Shown in pieces: positions 19,603-27,530 of a DNA stretch of 64,000 nt (its first letter is position 1; the number at the start of each line of letters is the position of its first letter). Under the pieces are notes generated by a model. The model searched no databases and was not told the origin of the DNA. It saw only the letters and a list, made by a program, of their open reading frames with translations. The stretch lies in assembly GCF_003148495.1 (NCBI RefSeq), contig NZ_QGGH01000002.1, positions 248,001-312,000 on the forward strand, given 5' to 3'. Source of the DNA: Mesorhizobium loti. GTDB taxonomy: Bacteria > Pseudomonadota > Alphaproteobacteria > Rhizobiales > Rhizobiaceae. A program made the position numbers and the translations under genes.

Positions 19603-20456
19603 GCGCGCTGGCGATTTCGCAAAGGCCCGCCATCTCGCGGCGAATTGCGCGGCTGCCTGGATGGACTGTGCTGGTCGTGTGGGCGGCTGCCGTTCTGCTG
19701 CCGCTCTACATTCTCGTTATCTCCTGCTTCAAGACCACGGCCGAGATCTACGACAACCGGCTCGGTCTGCCCAAAAGCTTTGCCTTCGACAATTTCGTCA
19801 ACGCCTGGACGCGTGCTCACCTCGGCCAGAACTTCGTCAACAGCCTGATCGTCACCGGCGGTGCGGTGGTGCTGACCATCGTCGTCTCGGCCATGGCCGC
19901 CTATCCGCTCAGCCGCTACCGGCTGGGCTGGAACGGCCTCATGCTCGGCCTGTTCCTGGCCGGCATCATGCTGCCGATCCGGCTCGCTTCGGTCGAACTG
20001 TTCACGCTGATGCGCAATCTCGACCTGCTCGATTCGCTCACCGGCCTGATCCTCGTCTATTCGGCGATCCGCATTCCCTTCGCCGTCTTCATCTTCGCCA
20101 ACTTCATGCGTGTGCTGCCCTCCGAACTCGACGAAGCGGCGCGCATGGATGGCGCCGGTGAGGTCCGCATCCTGTTCCAGATCATCCTGCCGATGGTGAA
20201 GCCGGCGGTGTCGATCGTCGCCATTTTTACCGCGATCGCCGTGTGGAACGACTTCTTCTTCCCGCTGATCTTCATCTTCGACGACCGCTACAAGACCGTG
20301 CCGCTGGCGATCAGCGTCTTCGTCGGCCAGTTCCGCACCGACTGGGGCCTGGTGTTTGCCTCGCTGGCGATCTCCATGGCGCCCATCCTGATCATGTATT
20401 GTCTGCTGGCCCGCCAGATTCGCGAAGGCGTCGGCGCCGGGGGAGGCATGAAATGA
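19599..20456 (+). CDS. ABC sugar importer permease, MalG family
   Basis: A 285-residue permease of the MalG type. It has LLPLYILVISCFKTTAEIYDN near residue 35, six hydrophobic spans, and the coupling motif LDEAARMDGAGEVRILFQIILPMVKP near residue 170. The start at 19599 overlaps the previous stop by 4 bp; a longer open frame upstream is the shadow of the MalF-type gene. It overlaps the PIG-L gene by 4 bp. Again no ATPase gene is present in this operon. Confidence 0.9.
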   Translation: MSALAISQRPAISRRIARLPGWTVLVVWAAAVLLPLYILVISCFKTTAEIYDNRLGLPKSFAFDNFVNAWTRAHLGQNFVNSLIVTGGAVVLTIVVSAMAAYPLSRYRLGWNGLMLGLFLAGIMLPIRLASVELFTLMRNLDLLDSLTGLILVYSAIRIPFAVFIFANFMRVLPSELDEAARMDGAGEVRILFQIILPMVKPAVSIVAIFTAIAVWNDFFFPLIFIFDDRYKTVPLAISVFVGQFRTDWGLVFASLAISMAPILIMYCLLARQIREGVGAGGGMK

Positions 20457-21193
20457 TCGAGGACAGGATCTACGCCGCAAGCTCCATCCTGGTGGCGGGC
20501 GCGCACGCCTTCGACGCCGAGGTCATCGCAGGCCCGCTGGCGGCCGCTGCCGTCAAGCGCGGTACGACCGTGACCTTCCTGCACCTGACCATGGGCGAAC
20601 AGGGTCACCCCTGCCTCATCCCCGAGCACTATTGCGTGCAGAAGGAAGAGGAAGCGGGCAGGGCGGCTGCCCGGCTCGGCGTCACCATGCGTAGCCTTGG
20701 CCTGCGCGACGCTTTCCTGCCTTCAGACGACCAGACGGCGCTCGAGGTGTGCGATGTCATTCGCGAGTTGAAACCCGAGATCGTCATCACCCATTGGCAC
20801 GGCAGCTGGCACAAGGACCATCGCGCCGCCGCGCATCTGACGCAGACCGGCATCTTCTTCGCCGCACTGCCGACTGTTGCGAGCGACCATGCGGCGCATA
20901 CACCGCAATTGCTTTTGTTCGGCGAGAACTGGGAGGACGATGACGGTTTCCGCCCCGAGCATCTCGTCGATGTCAGCGACGGCTTCGAGGCGTGGAGCGA
21001 AGCGGTCCAGGAATACGAGCTGGCGCGCGGCCTGAGCAGCTTTCCCTATGTCGACTATTACAGCGCGCTCTACCGGCTGCGCGGCTGCCTGCGCGGCACG
21101 CGCCATGCGCAGGCTTTCGCGGCGGCGTCGCATTCGTGGAATGCCGGCAGCGGTCTGTTCTCACCGCCGTTCGGCAAGGGGCCTGGCCGATGA
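20453..21193 (+). CDS. PIG-L family deacetylase-like protein
   Basis: A 246-residue LmbE/PIG-L fold protein. The N-terminal metal motif, usually AHPDDE, reads AHAFDAE here: His18 and Asp21 can still bind zinc, but the position of the general-base Asp is Phe20. A second His-rich motif HWHGSWHKDH (residues 114-123) supplies further ligands. Canonical members deacetylate N-acetylglucosaminyl compounds. The changed motif fits the AHxxDAE subgroup, whose reactions are less clear. There is no signal peptide, so it acts in the cytoplasm on what the importer brings in. It overlaps both neighbours by 4 bp (ATGA). Confidence 0.82.
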   Translation: MIEDRIYAASSILVAGAHAFDAEVIAGPLAAAAVKRGTTVTFLHLTMGEQGHPCLIPEHYCVQKEEEAGRAAARLGVTMRSLGLRDAFLPSDDQTALEVCDVIRELKPEIVITHWHGSWHKDHRAAAHLTQTGIFFAALPTVASDHAAHTPQLLLFGENWEDDDGFRPEHLVDVSDGFEAWSEAVQEYELARGLSSFPYVDYYSALYRLRGCLRGTRHAQAFAAASHSWNAGSGLFSPPFGKGPGR

Positions 21194-22065
21194 CGCGGGT
21201 TCTGGCTATCGATCTCGGCGGCACCAATCTGCGCGCCGCCGTCCATACCGGCGATGTGCGCATGCTGGAGGCGCTAAGCCGCGAACCGGCGCCGGCAAAC
21301 CTCGACGCCTTTGTCATCCGCATCCGCGCGCTGTGCGCCGAGGCGGGTGCGGTGGAGGCGCTGGGCATCGCGGTGCCCGGCCTGGTCGAAGGCTCGATCT
21401 GTCGCTGGGTCCCGAACCTGCCCTGGCTCGACAGTGTCGATGTCGCGAGACTGTTTCCGGGCCTGCGCATCGCGCTCGGCAATGACGCGCAGATCGCCAT
21501 GCTCGCGGAAGCCGTCGAAGGCAGTGCGAAAGGCATGTCCGACGCGATCCTGCTGGCGATCGGCACCGGCATTGGTTCCGCCGTGCTGGCCAACAGCCGC
21601 ATCGTCGCCGGCGCCCGTGGCGGCGCCTGCTCCTTCGGATGGGCCTGCGCCGACACAGAGGATCAAGGCGAGGAGCGTAGCGGCTGGCTGGAGCGCGTCG
21701 CCTCCGGCCGGGCGCTCGACGCCCTTGCCCAGCAGATAGGCCTGGCGGATGGCGGCAGGCTGATCGAAGCCGCCCGGGCCGGCGAGAAGGCGGCACTTGC
21801 CGCACTGGAGGCGCCGGCGCGTCGGCTCGGCACTGCGCTGGCCGGCGCCGTCGCGCTGCTCGATCCGCAGGCGGTGCTGATCTCCGGCGGCCTGGCGGAA
21901 GCGCTGGACATGATCCGGCTGCCGCTGCTTGCCGCGATGCAGCGGCAACTGCCGCCGCATCTCAAGCATATTGTTCTGCGACCCGGTCAATTCGGTTCTC
22001 GCGCGGGTCTCGTCGGGGCGGCGCTGGCCGGGCTCGCGGGAAGAGAGTGGAGGCAGGTGCGATGA
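21190..22065 (+). CDS. ROK family sugar kinase, divergent
   Basis: A 291-residue ROK protein. The phosphate-1 motif is AIDLGGTNLRAAV (residues 6-18), the catalytic Asp is in ALGNDAQIAML, and the phosphate-2 motif is AIGTGIGSAV. The usual ROK zinc motif C-x-CG-x2-GC-x-E is missing; the equivalent region reads SFGWACADTEDQGEERSGWLERVASG. No DNA-binding domain is present, so it is a kinase, probably for the deacetylated or intact imported sugar. It is coupled to the PIG-L gene and its end overlaps the GntR gene. Confidence 0.82.
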   Translation: MTRVLAIDLGGTNLRAAVHTGDVRMLEALSREPAPANLDAFVIRIRALCAEAGAVEALGIAVPGLVEGSICRWVPNLPWLDSVDVARLFPGLRIALGNDAQIAMLAEAVEGSAKGMSDAILLAIGTGIGSAVLANSRIVAGARGGACSFGWACADTEDQGEERSGWLERVASGRALDALAQQIGLADGGRLIEAARAGEKAALAALEAPARRLGTALAGAVALLDPQAVLISGGLAEALDMIRLPLLAAMQRQLPPHLKHIVLRPGQFGSRAGLVGAALAGLAGREWRQVR

Positions 22066-22832
22066 GCGAAGCAAGCTTTCAGCAACCGGATCGCAGACGA
22101 CCGGAGCCGCTCTGGTATCAGGTCGAGGAAGCGATCCGCGCCATCGTCAAGAGCGGCGAATGGGCGACGGGCGATCAGATCCCAGCCGAAGACAGGCTGT
22201 GCGCCCTGTTCGGGGTCAGCCGCATCACGCTGCGCCACGCCTTGCGCAATCTCGAGGAGGCCGGGCTGCTGCGGCGCGAGCATGGCCGCGGCACCTTCGT
22301 GCGCTCGACCACGCTGGTCGCCGGCACCCGCGAGCTGACCAGCTTCACCCAGGAGATGGGCAATATGGGCGTGGTCGCAGGCTCGCGCCTGCTCGATTGC
22401 GGCCTGACCACGGCCAATGCCGCGGCGGCCGGTGCGCTGGAGATCGAGGAGGGCGATCCGGTGGTGCGCATCCGGCGCCTGCGACTCGGCAACAGCGAAC
22501 CGATCGGTATCCAGACGGCGCAGCTCTCGGCCGTGCGCGTGCCTGGTTTCCTCGACGCCGGCTTGCTGCAGGGATCGCTCTACGAGGCGCTGGAGCGCCA
22601 TTACGGCATCGTGCCGGTGGCGGCGCGCGAGAATTATCGCGTCGGCGCCGTCGGTGCTGCGGATGCCGAATTGCTTGATCTCCCGGTTGGCAGCCCCGCC
22701 TTCGTCGTCGAGCGCATCACCACCGACGAGCGCGGTCCGTTCGAATTCACCGTCTCCATCATGCGTGGTGACCGCTACGAAATCCGCTCGACGCTGCGCG
22801 CCGGGCGCGTCCCGTCAACCCCAAGAAGCTGA
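22062..22832 (+). CDS. GntR family regulator (HutC/UTRA type)
   Basis: A 256-residue regulator with an N-terminal winged helix (LWYQVEEAIRAIVKSGEWATGDQIPAEDRLCALFGVSRITLRHAL, residues 20-70) and a C-terminal UTRA ligand domain. UTRA proteins commonly sense sugar phosphates or amino-sugar phosphates. The ATG at 22062 has GGAGG about 10 nt upstream and overlaps the kinase gene by 4 bp. It sits within the importer operon and probably controls it through sites in the 17026-17347 region, by inference. Confidence 0.88.
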   Translation: MSEASFQQPDRRRPEPLWYQVEEAIRAIVKSGEWATGDQIPAEDRLCALFGVSRITLRHALRNLEEAGLLRREHGRGTFVRSTTLVAGTRELTSFTQEMGNMGVVAGSRLLDCGLTTANAAAAGALEIEEGDPVVRIRRLRLGNSEPIGIQTAQLSAVRVPGFLDAGLLQGSLYEALERHYGIVPVAARENYRVGAVGAADAELLDLPVGSPAFVVERITTDERGPFEFTVSIMRGDRYEIRSTLRAGRVPSTPRS

Positions 22833-22868
22833 TCCATCCCAAGCCGACACTTAAACAGGAGTACCCAC

Positions 22869-23660
22869 GTGTCCGATCTCTACATCCACCGTCTCGCAGC
22901 CCTCATCGACCAGGCGGCGAAAACCAACGAAGAAGCCTTCGGCCAGGCCGCCAGCCGCTTTGCCGACACGCTCGAGGGCGGCGGGCTGGTCCATCTCTAC
23001 GGCTCGGGCCATTCGGTGCTGCCGGTGCAGGAAGTGTTTCCGCGCTACGGCAGCTTTGTCGGTTTCAACCCGCTGACCGACCCGCGCGTGATGTGGCACA
23101 ACGTGCTCGGCGCCGGCGGCGTGCGCGAATTGCTGTGGCTGGAGCGGACCGAGAAATACGCCGAAAAATTCCTCGACCACCAGCCGCTCAACAAGGGCGA
23201 TTCGATCATCATCTTCGGTCACAGCGGCCGCAATTCGTCCGGCATCGACACAGCGCTCTATGCCAAGAAGCGCGGCATCTTCGTCGTCGCGGTGACCAGC
23301 AAGAACAACCTCGACAAGCCGGCGACGCACTCCTCCGGCAAGCGGCTTGCGGACGCGGCCGACCTCGTCATCGACACCTGTTCGCCGATCGAGGACGCGA
23401 TCGTGCCGGTCGAAGGCTGGAGCCGTCCGGTCTCGGGTTCGTCGACCGTGCTCGCCATGATCCTGGCGCACGAACTGATCGCCCGCACCGCGGAAGCGCT
23501 GTCCAAGCGCGGCATCGAACTGCCGGTCTTCGCCTCGCCGACGATTGCCGGCGTGACGCTGCACGATACCGACGTCATCTACGGCGTCTATCGCGAGCGC
23601 ATGCTGGAAGCCCAGAAAAAGCACCTGCCGACCTTCCAGGCGACGATGCGCGGCGAATGA
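22869..23660 (+). CDS. SIS-domain sugar isomerase family protein (UPF0309-like)
   Basis: A 263-residue protein with one SIS domain. Sugar-phosphate-binding blocks are VHLYGSGHS (near residue 41), IIIFGHSGRNSSG (near 118) and HSSGKRLADAADLVIDT (near 155). The overall pattern matches the UPF0309 group, which is uncharacterised. The GTG start has AGGAG 7 nt upstream. As the last gene of the operon it could isomerise or deaminate a ketose or amino-sugar phosphate made by the ROK kinase. The function is inference. Confidence 0.8.
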   Translation: MSDLYIHRLAALIDQAAKTNEEAFGQAASRFADTLEGGGLVHLYGSGHSVLPVQEVFPRYGSFVGFNPLTDPRVMWHNVLGAGGVRELLWLERTEKYAEKFLDHQPLNKGDSIIIFGHSGRNSSGIDTALYAKKRGIFVVAVTSKNNLDKPATHSSGKRLADAADLVIDTCSPIEDAIVPVEGWSRPVSGSSTVLAMILAHELIARTAEALSKRGIELPVFASPTIAGVTLHDTDVIYGVYRERMLEAQKKHLPTFQATMRGE

Positions 23661-23676
23661 TCGAATGATAATTGCG

Positions 23677-23705
23677 ATCGGGAGGCGCCGCGTGCGCCCC
23701 CCGAT
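23677..23705 (+). terminator. Hairpin downstream of the SIS gene
   Basis: ATCGGGAGGCGC (23677-23688) pairs with GCGCCCCCCGAT (23694-23705) with one mismatch and a 5-nt loop. No T tract follows, so it may end the operon only weakly or act as an RNA-stabilising 3' structure. Confidence 0.5.
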
Positions 23706-23959
23706 TGACTGCTACCGTCTCAGCAGGTTGCGCGCCATTTCACGGCCCAACCACGCCCGCATGCCGGAAAAGCCCGCGCCGCACGGCAACCGCTTCTTCG
23801 CGGCGCCGCGCATGCCCGCCCGTTGCGCTGGCTTGAATACCTCGCACTCCTGTCACCCGCCAATCAGCCGATCCCTGGCCTTTGGCGCGATACCCCCTGT
23901 CACGATCGCCTAGTGCTTGCATCGATGCGCCTTTTGATTTCAGGGCGTCAATAAATAAT

Positions 23960-23972
23960 TTGACGTACGTAA
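23960..23972. promoter_or_regulatory. Candidate LacI-family operator (own promoter)
   Basis: TTGACGTACGTAA contains the 8-bp palindrome ACGTACGT and overlaps a possible -35 (TTGACG). A near copy, TTGACGCGCGTAA, occurs at 27347-27359 in front of the divergent oxidoreductase gene. Two matching palindromes on both sides of a LacI gene suggest the operator of that regulator. Confidence 0.55.
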
Positions 23973-24111
23973 TGTTTTTGCGTTGTATTGGGAACTGTGA
24001 AAATTTGACTGAATAAGTTCGGTCGAGCATTGCCGCTCCCGGGCAACGGCCGCATGACTGTGACGGCCGGATCGGTCCGGCAGGCGAATGGGGAAGGGAA
24101 CTGAAATATCG

Positions 24112-25146
24112 ATGGCGGAGAAGACGCACCGCACGATGGATGACTTCGCCCAGGCATGCGGCGTGTCACGGCCGACGCTGTCCAAATATTTCGACGATCC
24201 CGCAAGCGTGAAGCCGGCGACGCGGGCGCGCATCGAAGCCGCCCTGCGTTCTTCGGACTATCAGCCGAACCTTTTCGCCCGCAACCTCAACCGCAAGCGC
24301 ACCCGCAACATCGGCATCGTCGTGCCGACGATCACCGATCCGTTCTACGCCGAGATGGTCAGCCGTATCGAATTTCGCTGCCGCGACGAGGGCTATTGGC
24401 CGATCGTCATCTCCTCGCATGGCTCGCCGAAGCTGGAAGCGGAGTCGGTCAGGACGCTGCTGTCCCTGAAGGTCGCCGGCGCGATCATCGCCCCGCTCGG
24501 CCTTGCCTCCGACCGCAGCGTTTTCGACAAGCTCGGGCAGGACATTCCGATCGTCTATTTCGACACCTATATCGAGGGCGATACGCCGTTCGTCGGCAAT
24601 GACAACCGGCAGAGCGTGTCGACCATCGTCGACTATCTGTGTCGCTCGGGCGAGCCGCCGGCCTATCTCGACATTCCGCATGTCAACCACAACTCCGGCG
24701 AACGCCAGGAGAGCTACATCGTCGCGATGGAGACCGCCGGGTTCAAGCCGGTCGTCATCGAGGCCGCGCGCGATTACACTTGGGACTTCGAACGCATCGG
24801 CTACGAGCAGACGGAAAAAATGCTGGAGACCGGGACCTTGCCTGGCCGCACCATCCTGTGCGCCAATGATCGTCTCGCCTTTGGCGTGATGGCGGCCGCC
24901 TACTCGCGCGGCCTGAAGGTCGGCCGCAGGCCCGACTGCGACCTGCGCGTTGCCGCGCATGACGACCATCCGCTGAGCCGCTACACCTGCCCGGCGCTGA
25001 CCACCATGGCGCAGGATTTCACCGCCATGGCCGGCCGCAGCGTCGAGATTCTGCTGGCTCTGCTGGACGAGGCCGACCCGCCAAAGCAGGGCCTGGCGCG
25101 CACGGTCAAGCTTGGCGCCACCCTGGTGATGCGTCAGTCGGCCTGA
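24112..25146 (+). CDS. LacI family transcriptional regulator
   Basis: A 344-residue LacI-type repressor. The helix-turn-helix is TMDDFAQACGVSRPTLSKYF at residues 6-25, followed by the hinge (YQPNLFARNLNRKRTRNIGIVVP) and a periplasmic-binding-protein-like sugar domain. The helix-turn-helix has TLSKYF where LacI proteins usually have TVSRVL, a small variation. ATG 24112 (MAEKTH) was chosen over the in-frame ATG eight codons upstream; neither has an ideal ribosome site. It converges on the esterase gene with a 3-bp gap and probably controls the esterase/oxidoreductase pair through the operators at 23960 and 27347. Confidence 0.9.
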   Translation: MAEKTHRTMDDFAQACGVSRPTLSKYFDDPASVKPATRARIEAALRSSDYQPNLFARNLNRKRTRNIGIVVPTITDPFYAEMVSRIEFRCRDEGYWPIVISSHGSPKLEAESVRTLLSLKVAGAIIAPLGLASDRSVFDKLGQDIPIVYFDTYIEGDTPFVGNDNRQSVSTIVDYLCRSGEPPAYLDIPHVNHNSGERQESYIVAMETAGFKPVVIEAARDYTWDFERIGYEQTEKMLETGTLPGRTILCANDRLAFGVMAAAYSRGLKVGRRPDCDLRVAAHDDHPLSRYTCPALTTMAQDFTAMAGRSVEILLALLDEADPPKQGLARTVKLGATLVMRQSA

Positions 25147-25149
25147 TCG

Positions 25150-26100
25150 TCAGCGACCCCTCTCGAATTGGCGCAAGGCAGCCACCGCCTCGGCCACCGC
25201 TTGCCGGGCAGCGGGAATATGGCGCCCCATCGAGACGAAGCCGTGGATCTGGCCCGACCACTGCCGCAGGATCACAGGCACGTCCGCGGCTTGCAGGCGC
25301 GCCGCATAGGCGGCCCCTTCGTCGGCGAGGATGTCGCAGCCGGCCAGCGCCACGAAGGCCGGCGCGACGCCGGCAAGATCAGGCGCCAGCAAGGGCGAGA
25401 CGCGCCAGTCCATGATGTCGTCGGGCGTTCGCACATAATGGTCGCGGAACCATGCCATGGTGGTTGCGGTGAGCCCGAAGCCTTCGCCGAAACGCTGGTA
25501 GCTGTCCGATGTCTGCCGTGCATCGGTGTTGGGGTAGATCAGGATCTGCGTGGCAAGCGGCGGAGCGAGCCCATCGCGGGCGAGCAACGCCAGCACGGCG
25601 GCGAGATTTCCGCCGGCGCTGTCGCCGGCAACGCCGATGCGCGCCTTGTCGATGCCGAGATCGGCGGCGCTCTGCGCCATGAAGCGAAGTGTCGCCAGGC
25701 AATCCTCCAGCCCGGCGGGAAATTTGTGTTCCGGCGCCAGGCGATAATCGGGGCAGACAATGACGGCGTTGCCGAGATTGGCCATTGAGCGGCAGATCTC
25801 GTCATGCGAATCGAGATTGCCGATGACCCAGCCGCCGCCATGCAGATAGAGCAACGCCGGCGCCCCGCTTTGCGGTGCGCCGGTGCCGCGATGGATGCGG
25901 AGCGTAATAGGCCCGTTCGGCCCGTCGATCTGCTGTTCCAGGGTCGTTGCGACCGGCTCGTGCTCGCCCTGCAGCGTCGGAAACGAGGCGTTGTAGGCAG
26001 CACGCGCCGCCGCCACGCTGCCGTTCTCGAAAGGCTCGCCGCCGGCCGCGCGACCGATGTCGAGGACGCGCCGCGCATCCGGATCGAGTGTCATGGTCAT
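25150..26100 (-). CDS. Alpha/beta hydrolase, acetyl esterase (HSL) family
   Basis: A 316-residue hormone-sensitive-lipase-type esterase. The oxyanion motif is YLHGGGWV near residue 85, the nucleophile elbow GDSAGGN near 158, and the late His lies in GQIHGF. No signal peptide is seen, so it is cytoplasmic. It lies 4 nt after the oxidoreductase gene and should be co-transcribed with it. In a sugar-use context it may remove acetyl groups from an imported sugar, by inference. Confidence 0.85.
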   Translation of the reverse strand: MTMTLDPDARRVLDIGRAAGGEPFENGSVAAARAAYNASFPTLQGEHEPVATTLEQQIDGPNGPITLRIHRGTGAPQSGAPALLYLHGGGWVIGNLDSHDEICRSMANLGNAVIVCPDYRLAPEHKFPAGLEDCLATLRFMAQSAADLGIDKARIGVAGDSAGGNLAAVLALLARDGLAPPLATQILIYPNTDARQTSDSYQRFGEGFGLTATTMAWFRDHYVRTPDDIMDWRVSPLLAPDLAGVAPAFVALAGCDILADEGAAYAARLQAADVPVILRQWSGQIHGFVSMGRHIPAARQAVAEAVAALRQFERGR

Positions 26101-26104
26101 GTCC

Positions 26105-27253
26105 TCAGGCCAGCAGGTCGCTTGCCTCTTCCTCGGTCAGCAGGGCCGGCTGGACGACATCGCCCGAGACGGCGACCGAGCCCTGTGTTTCACCGGAGCG
26201 CAGGATCGCCTCCATGATGTCAAGCACATGCAGCGCGAGGCTGCCGGAGGCGCGTGGCGTGTTGCCGGTTTGAAGCGAGCGCACCAGATCGGCGACACCG
26301 AGCATGCGGTAATTGGCGCGGTCGGGTGCCGCGTAAGGCCAGTTGCGGGCGCCATAGAGCTCGCCTTCGCTGGCGAAATCCTTCCACTCGGTGCCGCGTT
26401 CGGACAGCGACACGGTGCCGCCGAACGTGTCGGGGTCGGGCAGGCGCAGCGAGCCCTCCGTGCCGTGCAGTTCGATCGGATGGTTGGAGTGGCGAAAGAC
26501 ATCCCACGACGCGCCGAAGGTGACGGTCGCGCCGGAGCGGAACTCGAGCAGCGACAAAACGTTGGTCGGCGTGCCGACCTTGAATGTGGTGTTCTTGAAT
26601 GGCCCGTCGGCGGTGATCAGCCTTTCCTCCTGGCCGCGTGTCGCCATCGCCATCACCCGCTCGACCGGGCCGAGCAGGTTGACCAGCATGGTCAGATAAT
26701 ATGGCCCCATGTCGAACACCGGGCCGCCGCCGGGCTGGTAGTAGAATTGCGGGTTGGGATGCCAATGCTCCATGCCGCGCCCCATCATGAAGGCGGTGCC
26801 GGTGACCGGGCGGCCGATGGCGCCGTCGTCCATCAGCCGGCGAGCGCGGCGTCCGGCGGCACCGAGAAAAGTGTCGGGCGCAGAGCCGAGCAGCAGGCCG
26901 CGCGACCGCGCCTCGTCGACCAGGCGCCGTCCGTCGGCGGCCGAGGTGGCGAGCGGCTTTTCGGTGAAGACGTGCTTGCCCGCTGAAAGCGCTGAAAACG
27001 AAATGTCGAAATGCGCCGCCGGAATGGTCAGGTTGAGGACAAGATCGATCTCGGGGTCGGCCAGCAGCGCATCGACGCCGAGGGCCCTTATGCCATATTC
27101 CTTGGCCCGCACCGTCGCCATGTCGGCCGAGATATCGGCGCAGGCGCGCAATTCGATGCCGCCGAAGAGGGCGGCATTGCGCAGATAGGTCATCGAGATA
27201 TTGCCGCATCCGATGACGCCGATCCCGAGTTTGGTCGTTGATATCCCGTGCAT
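26105..27253 (-). CDS. Gfo/Idh/MocA family oxidoreductase
   Basis: A 382-residue NAD(P)-dependent sugar dehydrogenase-like protein. The Rossmann motif is GVIGCGNIS near residue 10, the family EKP motif is HVFTEKPLA near 94, and the C-terminal alpha/beta domain includes GGGPVFDMGPYYLTML, where the Asp and His/Tyr positions serve catalysis. The ATG at 27253 has GGGAGG about 11 nt upstream; an ATG nine codons earlier lies over this ribosome site. It is the first gene of a two-gene unit with the esterase, controlled from the AT-rich region that holds the candidate LacI operator. Confidence 0.88.
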   Translation of the reverse strand: MHGISTTKLGIGVIGCGNISMTYLRNAALFGGIELRACADISADMATVRAKEYGIRALGVDALLADPEIDLVLNLTIPAAHFDISFSALSAGKHVFTEKPLATSAADGRRLVDEARSRGLLLGSAPDTFLGAAGRRARRLMDDGAIGRPVTGTAFMMGRGMEHWHPNPQFYYQPGGGPVFDMGPYYLTMLVNLLGPVERVMAMATRGQEERLITADGPFKNTTFKVGTPTNVLSLLEFRSGATVTFGASWDVFRHSNHPIELHGTEGSLRLPDPDTFGGTVSLSERGTEWKDFASEGELYGARNWPYAAPDRANYRMLGVADLVRSLQTGNTPRASGSLALHVLDIMEAILRSGETQGSVAVSGDVVQPALLTEEEASDLLA

Positions 27254-27346
27254 TTTCGATCGTACCTCCCAATGCGCCATGGTCTGCCGGATCCGCCCAG
27301 CCGGCGACGGATCGCCTTCGCAAAGGGCTATACAACATTTTAAATA

Positions 27347-27359
27347 TTGACGCGCGTAA
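27347..27359. promoter_or_regulatory. Candidate LacI-family operator (divergent promoter)
   Basis: TTGACGCGCGTAA with core palindrome ACGCGCGT. It differs at two central positions from 23960-23972. It lies in an AT-rich stretch between the oxidoreductase gene and the small plus-strand frame at 27426. Confidence 0.55.
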
Positions 27360-27425
27360 AATTTTTATGCAACATGCGAAAATGCTGGCGCGATATCGGG
27401 AGGCTGCCAGCCCTGGGAGGAGAAA

Positions 27426-27530
27426 ATGACAGACGTGAAAAAACGGCCGACCGCCGATGGGGATCCCGTGGGCTATGAGCGCATTGGATATTTCCGTCAC
27501 GGCCAGGGGCCGCGACGGGGTCAGGCATAG
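27426..27530 (+). pseudogene. 34-codon orphan reading frame, probable 5' gene remnant
   Basis: An ATG preceded by a very strong ribosome site (GGGAGGAGAAA) opens a frame of 34 codons beginning MTDVKKRPTADGDPVGYERI and ends at TAG 27528, already inside the 3' end of the DeoR gene (stop at 27521-27523). The ribosome site plus the LacI-type operator upstream look like the start of a gene that was once divergent from the oxidoreductase gene and was cut when the DeoR region was joined. No family can be assigned to the remaining residues. It could instead be a real small protein. Confidence 0.4.

Larger units (their letters stand above)
23661..24111. other. 451-bp intergenic region with a hairpin and LacI-gene promoter
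   Basis: No gene is supported. The left part holds a GC-rich hairpin (23677-23705). The middle part shows only weak, unlikely frames. The right part is AT-rich around 23945-24015 and contains the palindromic site at 23960-23972, which overlaps a TTGACG hexamer usable as a -35 for the LacI gene. Confidence 0.6.

Noticed and set aside
23740..24129. A 129-codon minus-strand frame in the spacer before the LacI gene
   Set aside because: Composition looks random, no ribosome site was seen, and it overlaps the LacI gene start and its operator.
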